This document shows, one piece after another, positions 10,543 to 21,030 of a DNA stretch of 64,000 bases; positions within the stretch are counted from its first letter, which is position 1; each line of letters begins with the position of its first letter. The stretch comes from Closterium sp. NIES-65 (lineage: Eukaryota > Streptophyta > Zygnematophyceae > Desmidiales > Closteriaceae): NCBI GenBank assembly GCA_948144175.1, contig CANXME010000387.1:462501-526500 (forward strand), written 5' to 3'. The position numbers were made by a program, and so were the translations under genes. The notes beneath the pieces are model-generated. The model was given only the letters and a program-made list of their open reading frames with translations. It did not search any database and had not been told where the DNA came from.

Positions 10543-13009
10543 GACGTGTCGAGCGGCAAGTCGACGTGGGGGTGCAGATCGAGGAGGAGCAGGTCGAGCA
10601 CGCCAAGGAGGAGCAGCCGACTTGGGTGAAGCCGATGAAGAGAGCACCAGCAGGGCAGCAGCCGCCAGGGGAGCAGGCAGCGGTGACGCCGACCACGGAG
10701 CAGTCGGCAACAAGGCAGTCGGCAGAAGAGCCAACCAAGTCGGCAGAGGAGCCAGTCACAGGGGAGAGGTCGACCAGGAAGGAAGTCGACCGAGGTGCAG
10801 CAGGACGACGACGGCAACAAAGCCGGTGACGAAGGGGAGAAGTCCACCAACAGCGACGTGGTGGAGGTTCGGCCCGAACCCCGGAAGTCAGGCCGACTTC
10901 GGAGGCCGCCCGACTTCTTCGTCCCCGCTGCCTTCACCACGGTGTATGACGTATGACGACGTCGAGGAGGATGAGGAGTTTCCGAAGCTCGACCCCGACT
11001 TGCATGCCGACCCCAAGCACCGTTGGGACATCTCGACGAAGATGGTGAAGGAGGCGTTTGCGAGCTGGAAGGGCCCGGCAGTGAAGGCCGCCATGGAGGA
11101 GGAGATCCGCAGCCTCATCAACATGGGCACTTGGGAGCTGGTCGAACGCCCGCCGGAGGTGAACATCATGAAGAACCGGTGGGTGTTGACGACGAAGTAC
11201 AACGTCGACGACACCGTCGAGCGCGAGAAGGCGAGGCTGGTCGTAAAGGGCTTCACCCAGGTGTATGGCGTCGACTACGATGAGACGTTCGCACTGGCGG
11301 GCAGCTACATCACGCTGCGGATCTTCCTCAGCATCGTCGCCGTCCTCAACCTCAACCTGATGCAGCTCGACATGAAGAACGCCTTCCTGCAGAGCAAGCT
11401 CGATCGAGTGCTCTACATGTCCCAGCTGGACTACTTCAACGACGGAACTGGCCGGGTGTGCAAGCTGCTGAAGAGCCTGTACGGGCTGAAGCAGTCGCCG
11501 CTGCTGTGGTACTTGGTGCTCAACGACGTGCTGGTCATCACCGGGGGGAAGAAGAGCCAGGTCGACGAGGCGCTGTACTTCAAGGTTGGCGACGACGGAA
11601 TGGCCTGTTGGGTGATGGTATTAGAGACTAAGGACGGAGTCTATGAAGATTATGGGCCTAAATTTCTCAATATCGTTGGTCTCAATTTCTGGACAGAAAA
11701 GTCGGGTTCACAAGAAACGCCGTCGACGAAAAGTTCACGGTCAAAGCTTCACCAAATTCAGATATGTTGTAACCCTAGTCCGTGGCTACAAATCCCAATT
11801 TGAATCGTATCAAGTGGTAAAGTAAATCTTGACGTATCAATTTCGGCGCACAGGAGGGTATGCTGCCATGAGAACTTAACTCAATGATAAGAGTCTCAAA
11901 ATTTCACAATCACTACACAAGAGAGTAAGAGTAGCAATAAACCAGGTGGGATGGGATGAGGAGGACAAGAGGGAAGGTCCCAACATAGTCCCCAACCAAG
12001 AAAACCCCATGCCACACAATTCCCCTCTCCATAGGCAACCCCACTTTCACTTTTGTCACTTTCCCAACCCATGCCATCCACCTTGCCCAACTTGGCCAAA
12101 CTTGCCAACCTGGTTTGGCTCCTCCCAACCACTTGGCAGCATCTACAGTGATGTTGACGAATTTCCCAACCCCCAAAATTCTGTACCCCATATGGAGTCA
12201 ACCCCACAACTTCCCATAGTCACCACAACCAAATATCAAAAGCATACGAACTTCAAACGTTCGTAACTTTCTTGTTCGTGCTCCGATTGAAGCGATACTT
12301 GGCTCGGCAGAAAGCTCTTGAGCAGAGGAGTCTTTTCAGATATCTGCTCAAGCCAAATATCATTCACACATACTCAGGAAATCCAAACCACATCAAACAC
12401 AAATTCTTGCACACGCTCACACCACGCATGCAACGCACGAACATATGATGGGAGGCAAACAAACGTGAATGCAGATGATAGCATCACATAGCAGATGGTC
12501 TACGTCGACGACCTGCTCGCCCCCAGCAGCAGCACCCAGATGCTGAAGGAGTTGAAGGAGTTGCTGGAGTCCGCCTTTGAGCTGCGTGAGATCTCGCCGG
12601 TGCAGAAGTACCTCGGACTGAAGATCGTCCGCGACAGGTCGGCGGGGAAGCTGTGGCTGCATCAGCAGGGCTACGCCGACAAGCTGCGTAGGCGCTTCAT
12701 CGACGAGGATCAGACCAGGCGCACCCCGAAAACGCCGGTCTCGGTCGACGCCTACGCCGAGCTCACCGTCGACGACGAGGAGGCACAGGAACGACAAGAG
12801 GAGGAGTACCGGCAGAAAGTCGGCTCGCTGCAGTTCGGGGCGACGACAACGAGCCCGGACACCACCTTTGCATGCAGCAAGCTAGGGAGCGGCCTCATGG
12901 TGGGGAGCGACCAGCACTGGTGCGAGGTTGACCGTTGCCTTGCCTACCTTGCCAACACGCATGACACCGCCCTGGAGTTCGGCGGTGGACCTGAGTTGCT
13001 GGAGCTGTT
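10543..13009 (+). pseudogene. Element A reverse transcriptase, split
   Basis: After an acidic linker, the copia RT begins at about 10955 (EFPKLDPDLHADPKHRWD) and includes NRWVLTTKYNVDD, ARLVVKGFTQVYGVDYDETF and LDMKNAFLQSKLD. An insertion at 11619-12493 splits it just before the catalytic VYVDDLL, which resumes at 12494 and runs to 13009. A 7 bp tandem duplication (tatgacg) at about 10944-10957 adds a frameshift just before the domain. It would make cDNA in the particle if intact. Confidence 0.85.
11619..12493 (+). mobile_element. 875 bp solo LTR, copy 1
   Basis: Flanked by the 5 bp duplication GATGG (11614-11618 and 12494-12498). Ends are TATTAGAGAC and CACATAGCA, one base each from the TGTTA/TAACA ends of the second copy. 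No open frame is convincing. A second copy of identical length lies inverted at 23889-24763. Confidence 0.85.
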
Positions 13010-14851
13010 TGTGAAGAATGAGGAATAAAGAAGAGAGTGAGTTGCACTAGCAGCAGTTGGCATACATATAGGAAACCCTAATTGGGTTGTACTCGCTATA
13101 GAGTACCCCACTGCAGGCTAGACAATTATAACATTCTGACACACCCCCATAGCCAAAGTGGGGTGTAATCAGCACAATGAGCAAGCAGGCATAGAGCAGG
13201 AGTTCACAATAGGGAGCAAAGCTAGAGCTAATCAAAGCGGGCAAGTGAGGAGGAGGAGGAACTGTGGAGGGAGAGAAGATGGGAGGCAACGACTGAAGCT
13301 GCAGAGGCACGGGCACAGGAGCGGCTGACTCAGTGGCTACCAAAGCAAGGGCGACGGACTACTGGAATAACTGGATCCGCGGCTATAGACGAGCGGCAGG
13401 AGCAACGGACCCACTGGCGACTGGTGCAACAGGCTCACTGGCTACCGAAGCAAGGGCGACGGACTACAGGCGCTGCAGGCGACACGACAGCTACCTTCAC
13501 ACAACCTCCTCCAGCTGCCCCACACCTCTCGACACACACCCCCTGCTCAAACCCTAGTCCTACTCCCACAGCACCCCCCTGTCACACACCCCCTGCTGCA
13601 CCCTAGGTTCACTCACACCCCACCCCCTAGCACCACTCTGTCGACTCCCACACACCCACCCCCCTCAGCGGCAGCTGCAACAGTGGGAGACAAAGGAGGA
13701 GGAGGAGCAGGGGAGACCACACACCCGCCACCCCCTACTCGCCACCCCCAAACCCTAACACAGGGCAGGGCGGGATGGCGGGTAGGGAGGTTACGGGGGG
13801 GGGGGGGAAGGGTGGGGGGGGGGGCGACGCGCGGCCTCCCAGGGCGCCAAAGCAGGCGGCAGAAGGGGCGACGCTCGCCCCCCCCCCCCCCCCCCCCAGG
13901 CCCCCTCAGGTCGCCTCGACAGGCGACGGGAAAAGAGGGGGGGGGGGGGCGGTGCATGTGCCCCCGGTGTGCCGCGACAGGCGATGGAGCATGGCCGGGG
14001 CGGGGCCGGGGCAGGGTCGAGGAAGGGCCGAATGGGGCGGCGACGGGGCCGCAAGGGGCGGCGACGGGGCCGCTGGAGGCGACAACGGGGCCGATAGGGG
14101 CGGCGACGGGGCCGCGAGGGGCCTGGAAGGGCGGCGACAGGGCCGTTAGGGGCGGCGACAGGGCCGCTTAGAGGCGGCGACAGGGCCGCGTAGGGGCGGC
14201 AACGGGGCCGCTTAGGGGCGGCGACGGGGCCGCTTAGGGGCGGCGACGGGGCCGCTTAGGGTGAGAGGCGGCGACGGGGCCGGTAGGGGCGGCGACGGGG
14301 CCGCTAGGGGCGGCGACGAGGCCGCGTATGGGCGGTGACGGGGCCGCGTAGGGTGAGAGGCGGCGACGGGGCTGCGAAGGGCGGCGACGTGGCCGCTAGG
14401 GGCGGCGACGAGGCCGCGTAGGGTGAGAGGCGACGACGGGGCCGCTAGGGGCGGCGACGGGGCCGCTAAGGGCGGCGACGGGGCCGCGGAGTGGCGGCGA
14501 CGGGGCCGCGTAGGGTGAGAGGCGGCGACGGGGCCGCGTAGGGGCGGTAACGGGGCCGCGTGAGGGGCGGCGACGAGGCTGCTAGGGGCCACTAGGGGCT
14601 TGGAAAGGGTGGCAAAAAGGCGCGCCTCGGGCAGGAGCGACTGGCACTCCGGTCAGAAAGGAAATTTTCAGTGGTGGGCCCAAGGAAGCGTTCCCACTAG
14701 GGAACCTGCTCTATACCTTGTGAAAGAATGAGGAATAAAGAAGAGAGTGAGTTGCACTAGCAGTAGTTGGCATACATATTGGAAACCCTAATTGGGTTGT
14801 ACTCGCTATAGAGTACCTCACTGCAGGCTAGACAATTATAACATTCTGACA
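13010..14851 (-). mobile_element. TRIM-like non-autonomous LTR element 1
   Basis: Two LTRs of 132-133 bp (13010-13141 and 14719-14851), read on the minus strand as TGTCAGAATG to TTTCACA, bound a 1.58 kb interior with no gag or pol. Next to the 5' LTR (minus strand) is AGGTATAGAGCAGG, a decayed primer site. The interior has long G or C runs (about 13795-13950) and about 30 units of a GGCGGCGACGGGGCCGC repeat (about 13976-14590). Imperfect target repeats, CTGTT and GTGTT, flank it, and the RNase H frame joins across it. Related to the elements at 18254 and 27219. Confidence 0.8.
13976..14590. repeat. GC-rich leader minisatellite
   Basis: Tandem copies of a roughly 16-19 bp unit, consensus GGGGCGGCGACGGGGCCGC, with spacer variants (cgtag, ctaag, ggtgagag). 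The same kind of array sits in the leader of the copia element at 46351-53695. Confidence 0.85.
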
Positions 14852-15358
14852 GTGTTCGGCTACGTGGACGCCGAGGACGCCGGTGACAAGCAGGACAGGA
14901 CGAGCACGGGTGGCTACGTGTTCGTCTACGGAGGGGCCGCATTCTCCTGGTCGAGCCAGCGCATCAAGTGCGCTGCGTTGTCGTCGACCGAGTTGGAGTA
15001 TGTGGCGGCCACCGAAGCGGGCAAGGAGGGACGCCGAATTTGCTTCCTCCTTGCAGAGTTTCGGCAACTGGATGCTGGGAAGCCGACCGTCCTTCGGGTG
15101 GACGATAAGTCGGCCATCACTGTCGCCGAGGGCATGGGGTTGATGGGCAACCTCAAGCACATGGAGCGGTGACATGCCTGGCTCCAGCACATGGTGAAGC
15201 GCTGGAAGTTCTCGCTGAGGTACATCCCAACCGCTCAGCACCCGGCCGACTTCCTGACGAAGGCGCTGCACTATCCGGCCTTCAACCGGTGCTCCGTCGC
15301 CATCGGCCAGGTGCGCTTGGCCAATGCGGGCGACGGCGACGACGACGTGCAGCAGTAG
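14852..15358 (+). pseudogene. Element A RNase H
   Basis: Ty1-type RNase H following the TRIM insertion. It has YVDAEDAGDKQDRTSTGGYV, the SSTELEYVAATEAGKE block, DDKSAITVAE and the C-terminal HPADFLTKAL signature. One stop (TGA at about 15171) lies before HAWLQHMVK. It ends at about 15357, leaving about 130 bp to the 3' LTR with its purine tract. Confidence 0.8.
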
Positions 15359-15487
15359 GTGCCATGCCCTCTTGCATGGCTGGTGCGGTGGACGACATGC
15401 TGTGTGTTGGGTGAACGTCGACGAGCTATTCTCTGAGGAGTACTGCCGTGTGGGCTGGGGGGCCCAAGCGTGAACACGGCAGGGGAG

Positions 15488-16593
15488 TGTCAACGGGAGT
15501 TGTGTGTTGGCCCCGTCCTCGCTTGGGTGGAGCTGAATTTGTGGTCGGGTGTGAGGGGAGCAGCTGACCTGCAGGAGTGGGCGACCTGGTTGACAAGGAG
15601 GTCGACCTGCACGGGGGACACTGCACGGGCGTCGAATTCAGGGTGGCGCCGACTTCAAGGAGGTCGACCTGGGAAGTCGACCTGCGGAGGGCGTTGGCTT
15701 GGTGACGCCAACTTGGACAGCTGACTTGGGTGGTCGGCTGACTGGATTGCTGGTCGCCCTAGGTGTTGGTCGACCAGGCCTACTGGTCGACTTGGTGGCA
15801 GGTCGACCAGGCGTGATGTCGACCTAGTGGTTGACCTGACTTGGTGGTCGACGGATAAGGGGCCGACGTCGACCACGACTCAGGACACCGATGAGCTGGG
15901 CGTTGAGTAGCATGGCGTCAACTTGGTGACGCCAACTTCGGGTAGCCGACTTGGGTGGTCTGGTGACATCTACGCTGGTCGACGTGGAGCTGGTTGACCA
16001 GGAGTGACGTCGACCTGGAGTTGGTCGACCAAGGGTGTGGTCGAGCTGGTGAGGTCGACTGGAGGTGGTCGTCGACTTGGGAGGTCGACGTGCACGTACA
16101 GGAGCAGGTCAACATGGTTGCCCAGTCGACCAGGTTACTTGGGTAACAAGGTTCTGCAGAGGACTGCGACAGTCGCCCAGGCGAAGTTGGCAAGGCCGAC
16201 CTTGGTGGTGGTATCCCGAGGCCGACATGGCAGATCAGGTGCGGTTGCCAGCACGAGGACGACCCGCCAATCATTTGCGAGCACCTGCGAAGTAGGTGCG
16301 CTGCTGTTCTGCGGGTGCAACGCTGGCACGCCGTCAACCTGTAGTGTTGGCACACTGTCGACTTTGCACTGCTAGAGCGCGGTCGACCAAGTCATGCTGG
16401 AACGTGGTCGACCATGCTGCGCTGGCAGTCGACGGACCTGAATGCTAGCTCTGATGTAGTCTTGCCATGCAAACTTCTTTGTACCATTGTTGTCAACTTT
16501 CTCTTGTGAAACTCTTGCCAAATTGCTCCGTGAACTAGCAAGCAGTGTGTGCACTAGGAAAACGACTAAGGACCAACAAACGTAGAGATCACA
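15488..16593 (+). repeat. 3' LTR of element A, truncated
   Basis: Starts TGTCAACGGG right after a purine tract and follows the other two LTR copies to GAGATCACA. The last 55 bp or so present in the solo LTR are absent, and sequence changes to an inverted copia fragment. Confidence 0.8.
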
Positions 16594-17429
16594 GCTTACG
16601 CAGAGACCAACTAAGCGCTTACGCAGCTTATCAACGTAGGACTGCTGGTGCAGCCACAGCTTCCGCCCCGGATGGTCGCGCACAATTTCAAGCCCCCCAG
16701 ATACTTCTCGATCGGGCAGATCTCGCGCAGCTCAAAAGCGGCCTCTAGCAGCTTCTTCAGCTCCTTCAACATGGCGGTGCTGCTCCTGGCGGCGAGCAGG
16801 TGACGACGTAGACAAGCACCCAGCACGCCACTCCGTCATTGCCAACTCCGAAATAGAGAGCCTCGTGCACCTGGCTCTTGCTCCAGCCGGCGCCCATCAG
16901 CACAGCGTCGAGCGCCAAGTACCACATCAGAGGACCCTGCTTCAGCCCGTACGATCTCTTCAGCAGCTTGCATACGCGGCCGGTGCCATCGTTGTAGATA
17001 GCGGGCTGGTCCATGTAGAGCACGCAGTCGAGCTGCACGCGGTCACGCGGTCCTGCTCTGCAGAAAAGCATTCTTCATGTCTAACTGCTTAAGGTGCAGG
17101 TCGAGGACGGCGACAATGCTAAAGAAAATCCGCAGCATCACGTAGCTCCCGACCGGTGCGTTCGTCCCGTCGTAATCAACTCCGTAGACCTGCGTGAAGC
17201 CTTTCACCACTAGGCGCGCTCTTTCGCAGGCGACCGTGTCGTCGACATGGCACTTCGTCATCAGAAACCAACGGTTCTTCATGACATTGGAGCGGGCGCT
17301 CCAGCAGCTCCCATGTGCCGTTGGAGATGAGACTTCAAAATTCATCGACCATCGCCGCTTTCACCGCCTTGCCCTTCCAGCTTGCTAACGCCTCCTTCAT
17401 TGTCATGTTAGCAATGTCCCTGCGATGCT
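16594..17429 (-). pseudogene. Inverted copia RT fragment
   Basis: Minus-strand pieces match the RT of element A in order: NRWFLMTKCHVDD, ARLVVKGFTQVYGVDYDGT, LDMKNAFLQS, then YNDGTGRVCKLLKRSYGLKQ and KLWLHQQSYVDKLRKRL. It has frameshifts and no LTR. The right end (KHRRDIANM) is cut by the LTR at 17430. The close match to element A means the same family, in the opposite orientation. Confidence 0.75.
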
Positions 17430-17555
17430 TGTGAAGAAAGAGGAATGACTGAACTAGCAAGGAGATGGGTACAAGTAGGGAAACCTAGCAATGTTGTACC
17501 CCCATATGGTCTACCCCACTACAGCCTACACAGACTATGTCATGTATGTTTGACA
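17430..17555 (-). repeat. 3' LTR (126 bp)
   Basis: On the minus strand TGTCAAACATACATG to TTTCTTCACA. The purine tract just upstream (minus sense) and the conserved CCCCACTTTGCCTAT block recur in all short-LTR copia copies in this window. Confidence 0.8.
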
Positions 17556-17826
17556 CACCCCCATAGGCAAAGTGGGGGAGAACAAGAGGTCACACGACCG
17601 GTCAAGCAAAGCAAGGCAAGCTCAGGGTGGATCACAACGTCACCACACAATCTGAGCACAAGCACAGGGCCACAAGGCCACTTCACATGCAGAGTTATAT
17701 ATCAAGGTGAACAAGCAAGGCAGTGACCAAAACATAGCAAGGTTAAGCATGCAAGTGCAGGTATATATAGATGACAGTACAAGCAAAGTCAAGAAGTGAG
17801 CAAGTGAGGCCAAGTAGGCACAAGAC
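17556..17826 (-). other. Copia 3' untranslated region
   Basis: Between the RNase H stop and the 3' LTR (minus strand). It has no gene; the same segment occurs at 46476-46673 and 56314-56531 in the related elements. Confidence 0.7.
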
Positions 17827-19836
17827 CTAGCATCGTACAAAAGCGCTGATGATCACAAGGCTCAAGTGCCTTGGTAAAGATATTAGCAGTGTTGGCCTGA
17901 GAGGCCACATAAGCAAAGCGCAACTCCTGCGTAACTCCTGTGCAGCCATGGCCCCTGCGTAGATCTCAGCCTCATAGCTGCAGCTGAGAACATAAGACGA
18001 GCGGGTAGACTGCCACGAAACGGAGCCGTAACCAAGGTTGAAGGTGTAACCCTGTGACGACCTCTGTTTAGCCAAGTCGTCAACCCAAGAAGCGTCTGCA
18101 TGACCAGTGAGGACAACTCCAGCCCGTCCTCCAAGTACGAGCCCCATGCCCGACGTACTGCACAGGTAGCGCAACACCCTCTTAGCTGCATCCATGTGCT
18201 CTGGTCGGTGTCTCCCAGTAGCAACATTGCATGGCAGGATGCTAAGAGGGTATTGTCGAGAGTATAAGTTAAGTTGAGAGGTAGGGCCTAGGCTTAGGAG
18301 CCTAGGCCCGAGATTAGGTGTCGAGTAGGTTTTACCCTAGGCGAGGTATCGAGTGAGTTGAGAGAGCAATTGGAGAAAAGTGATGGTTTCACTATATGTT
18401 CAAGGGTACATATAGCATAGAAACCAAATAAGGTGCACCACCAACAACAGTTTAAATAACTACACTAACTACAACTACAAGCAGTTATAAAACATGACAA
18501 ATATATTTCGACACGCCCCCATAATGCTTGTAGGTAGATATGTAGTTACGCCATTCAAAAGAATAGCAAGCAACAGCAGGTACCCATTCCATCTCCTCAC
18601 CCTCCTCCTTCCCCTCCCCCACACTGCTGCAAGAGCAGCAGAGAAGGGGGCGAACTGAGGAGTGGTGGAGGGACGGCTGCATGTTGCCTCACACCCGCCA
18701 CCCCGGTACCACTCCCCCTGCTCCCCCACATCCTCACACCCTCCCCCCCCAGCGGCAGCTGCAGCGGTGGGACTGAAAGAAGGAGGAGGGGAAGGGAGAG
18801 AGGTGACCCAACACTCCAACACCCTCCACCCCCATACCCTCCTCCCCACGGCTGCAGGGAGACAAAGGAGGAGGGGGTGGGCGGGAAGAAAGCCGCAGAG
18901 CGGAGAAAAGGTGTCGGTGCAGATGGGCCAGGGGCGGCTTCAGGGAGAGCAGGGGCGGAAAGGCCCGTCGCGTGCCAGTGCCACGGGGCGCACGACGGGT
19001 AGGAGAAGAAAGAGGGCCCGATAGTGTGCCTAGGGGCGCACGACGAGCAGGGCACCATCGTGTGCCACGGGGCGCACGATGGGCAGTTGAAGGGCACCGT
19101 CGCGTGCCACGGGGCGCGCGACGGGCAGAGTAGGAGTCACACACCCGTGGGCGGGACAAGGTAAAAATCGTCACGCGCCCTAGGCGCGCGACCGAAAAAT
19201 CATAGCCGAAGCGTAGGGCGGGCCCACAGGCCAGGTCGTAATTAGCTCCGATAACATGTGAAGAATATAAGGTAAGTTGAAAGGAAGGGCCTAGGCTTAG
19301 TAGCCTAGGCCCGAACTTAGGTGTCGAGTAGGTTTTACCCTAGGCGAGGTATCGAGTGAGTTGAGAGAGCAATTGGAGAAAAGTGATGGTTTCACTATAG
19401 GTTCAAGGGTACATATAGCATAGAAACCAAATAAGGTGCACCACCAACAACAGTTTAAATAACTACACTAACCACAACTACAAGCAGTTATAAAACATGA
19501 CAAATATATTTCGACAGGTATGCCAGGTCAGGTCGAGTGTAGGTTATCAGGTACATGAGGCAGCCAACAAGCTCTGGGTACGGGCCACTCGGCTCTACGG
19601 ACTCATCCGAAGGCAGAGCTGAGAGCGAGTGGCGAGTAGACAGAGGAGTGGCCTAAGGCGAGGAGTACGTGAAGTTGAAGCGCTGAAGGACCTGCTGCAC
19701 CATGTGTGACTGTCAGCTAGTGGTACGCGGTGCTTTGTCCCGGGTGATCCGCAAGCCAAGATAGCTGCAGAGTTCACCGAGGTCTGTGCACGTGTGTCTC
19801 TTCTGCAGCTCCGACTTCACGTGGGCGAGTCCAGTG
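17827..19836 (-). pseudogene. RNase H and RT C-terminus, split by TRIM
   Basis: RNase H pieces (AAKRVLRYLCSTSGMGLVLG, SWQSTRSSYVLSCSYEAEI) lie at 17827-18248 and the preceding RT C-terminus at 19522-19836. A TRIM-like element at 18254-19516 separates them. Compared with the relatives at 46674 and 56532, the C-terminal part of RNase H is shortened by a deletion near 17935. Confidence 0.7.
18254..19516 (-). mobile_element. TRIM-like non-autonomous LTR element 2
   Basis: Two 260 bp LTRs (18254-18513 and 19257-19516), on the minus strand TGTCGAAATATATTT to TCTCGACA, are flanked by a perfect 5 bp duplication GGTAT (18249-18253 and 19517-19521). The primer site next to the 5' LTR reads TGTTATCGGAGC on the minus strand, one variant of the initiator-Met type. 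The 743 bp interior has no coding capacity. It carries repeats of a TGCCACGGGGCGCACGACGG unit and a block also found in the other two TRIMs (cagcggcagctgca). Confidence 0.9.
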
Positions 19837-20182
19837 TCAAAGGTCCACAGGTGATCCGCGATTGATCCTAGGGAAGGGTTACAGGCACGTTGGCCAGGGG
19901 GGTTATGGGCGCACTTACCCGCTACACAAACAAGCCCTTTTATCCCAATGGTCTAGTGGTTGGGTTTCTGACATGGTATCATTGCGAAGGTCTCGGGTTC
20001 GAATCCCGGTTTGTGCACTTCAGGCATCCCAGTGCGGGGGGGGGGTCAGAGGTCCACTGGTGATCCCCGATTGATCCTAGGAAAGGGTTATAGGCACGTT
20101 GGCCTGGGGGGTTATGGGCGCACTTACCCGCTACACAAACAAGCCCTTTTATCCCAATGGTCTAGTGGTTGGGATTCTGACA
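19837..20182 (+). repeat. Tandem tRNA-like (SINE-like) repeat
   Basis: About 345 bp inserted in the copia RT. It consists of 1.7 copies of a unit of about 200 bp. The tRNA-like part (about 19946-20017) contains box A (TGGTCTAGTGG) and a perfect box B (GGTTCGAATCC) of an RNA polymerase III promoter, resembling tRNA-Glu. The remaining unit (GATTGATCCTAGG to CTACACAAACAAGC) occurs before and after it, and a second tRNA-like start breaks off at about 20180. It does not fold as a normal tRNA. Confidence 0.7.
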
Positions 20183-21030
20183 TCCAGAAGTGTCGGTAGT
20201 AGCAAAGACCAAGTCGTCAACGTACACGAGGATGTAGAACAACGGCAAAGAGGTGTCCGTGCGTAGAAACAACGACGGGTCGGTAGTAGAAGGAGCAAAC
20301 CCAAGAGCCGCAAGTGTAGTCCTCAGTGTGTCGTGCCACTCACAGGGCGCCTGGCGGAGACCGTAGACTGGCCGCCGGAGGCTCCACTGGGTACAAGGAG
20401 GAAATGACCCAGTGAAGCCAGGTGGGCGGCGCAGCCAGATCTCCTCGTGCAGGCTGCCCTGTAGAAAAGCAGTGCTGAAGTCAAGAGAGTGAAGCTCGTA
20501 GTCACGCTGAGCGGCTATGTGCAGCAGCACCCGAAGAGTGGTCATCTTTGGGGTGGGAGAGAAGGTCTGAAAGTAGTCAACTCCCTGCCACTGATTGAAG
20601 CCTTGAGCCACGTAACACGCCTTGAAGATAGGCGGAGAACCCGGCGGCTGCTTCACCCTGAAAATCCACATGCCACTGACGATGTTCGCCTCAGGTGGGG
20701 GTACCTCGCCAACGTAGGTGCCTGTGGACTTCTAGGAAGCCATCTCTGCGTCTATGGCCGACTGCCACTGAGAGGAGTAGGGACCCTCTATCGCCTCTGC
20801 CTAAGAGCGCGGAGTCGGGATGTCGAGTGCATCCGGGTCTCCCTCAGGTGCAATCAGCATGGACACGAGATGAGGTAAAACAGCAGCAAAACATTGGAAC
20901 TCCTCCTGCCTGTCCTCAAGGACGTCCGTGCGAGGAGCACACTCACCCCTGACGGACGGAGGATAGACAGACTCAGACTCAGGAGCAAGACTAGCGGCCT
21001 AGTCTAGACGACAGTGAGCAGCGAAGTTGA
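20183..21030 (-). pseudogene. Copia RT N-terminal half
   Basis: Minus-strand RT with MWIFRVKQPPGSPPIFKA, ARGF-type segment, DYFQTFSPTPKMTTLR, LDFSTAFLQGSLHEEIW, PVYGLRQAPCEWHDTL and the catalytic LVYVDDLVFAT at about 20200. The tRNA-like insertion lies just after the YVDD motif. A stop at about 21001 and others upstream show decay. Confidence 0.75.

Larger units (their letters stand above)
5199..16593 (+). mobile_element. Copia element A, long-LTR, nested and degenerate
   Basis: A Ty1/copia element in the order 5' LTR, PBS, gag, zinc knuckle, protease, integrase, RT, RNase H, purine tract (GGCAGGGGAG, 15478-15487), 3' LTR. Integrase before RT defines copia. Three later insertions break it: a same-family solo LTR (9421-10542), an 875 bp solo LTR (11619-12493) and a TRIM-like element (13010-14851). 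Without them it would be about 7.5 kb. The coding region has many stops and at least one frameshift, so it is dead. The 3' LTR lacks its last 55 bp or so and abuts an inverted copia fragment, so no target duplication can be matched to the 5' flank. Confidence 0.85.

Noticed and set aside
13683..14171. GC-rich open frames of 120-160 codons in TRIM 1
   Set aside because: They follow the GGCGGCGACGGGG repeat and homopolymers, on several frames at once, with no protein signature.
19946..20017. A functional tRNA-Glu gene
   Set aside because: Boxes A and B are good, but the acceptor ends do not pair next to the arms and no normal anticodon arm forms.
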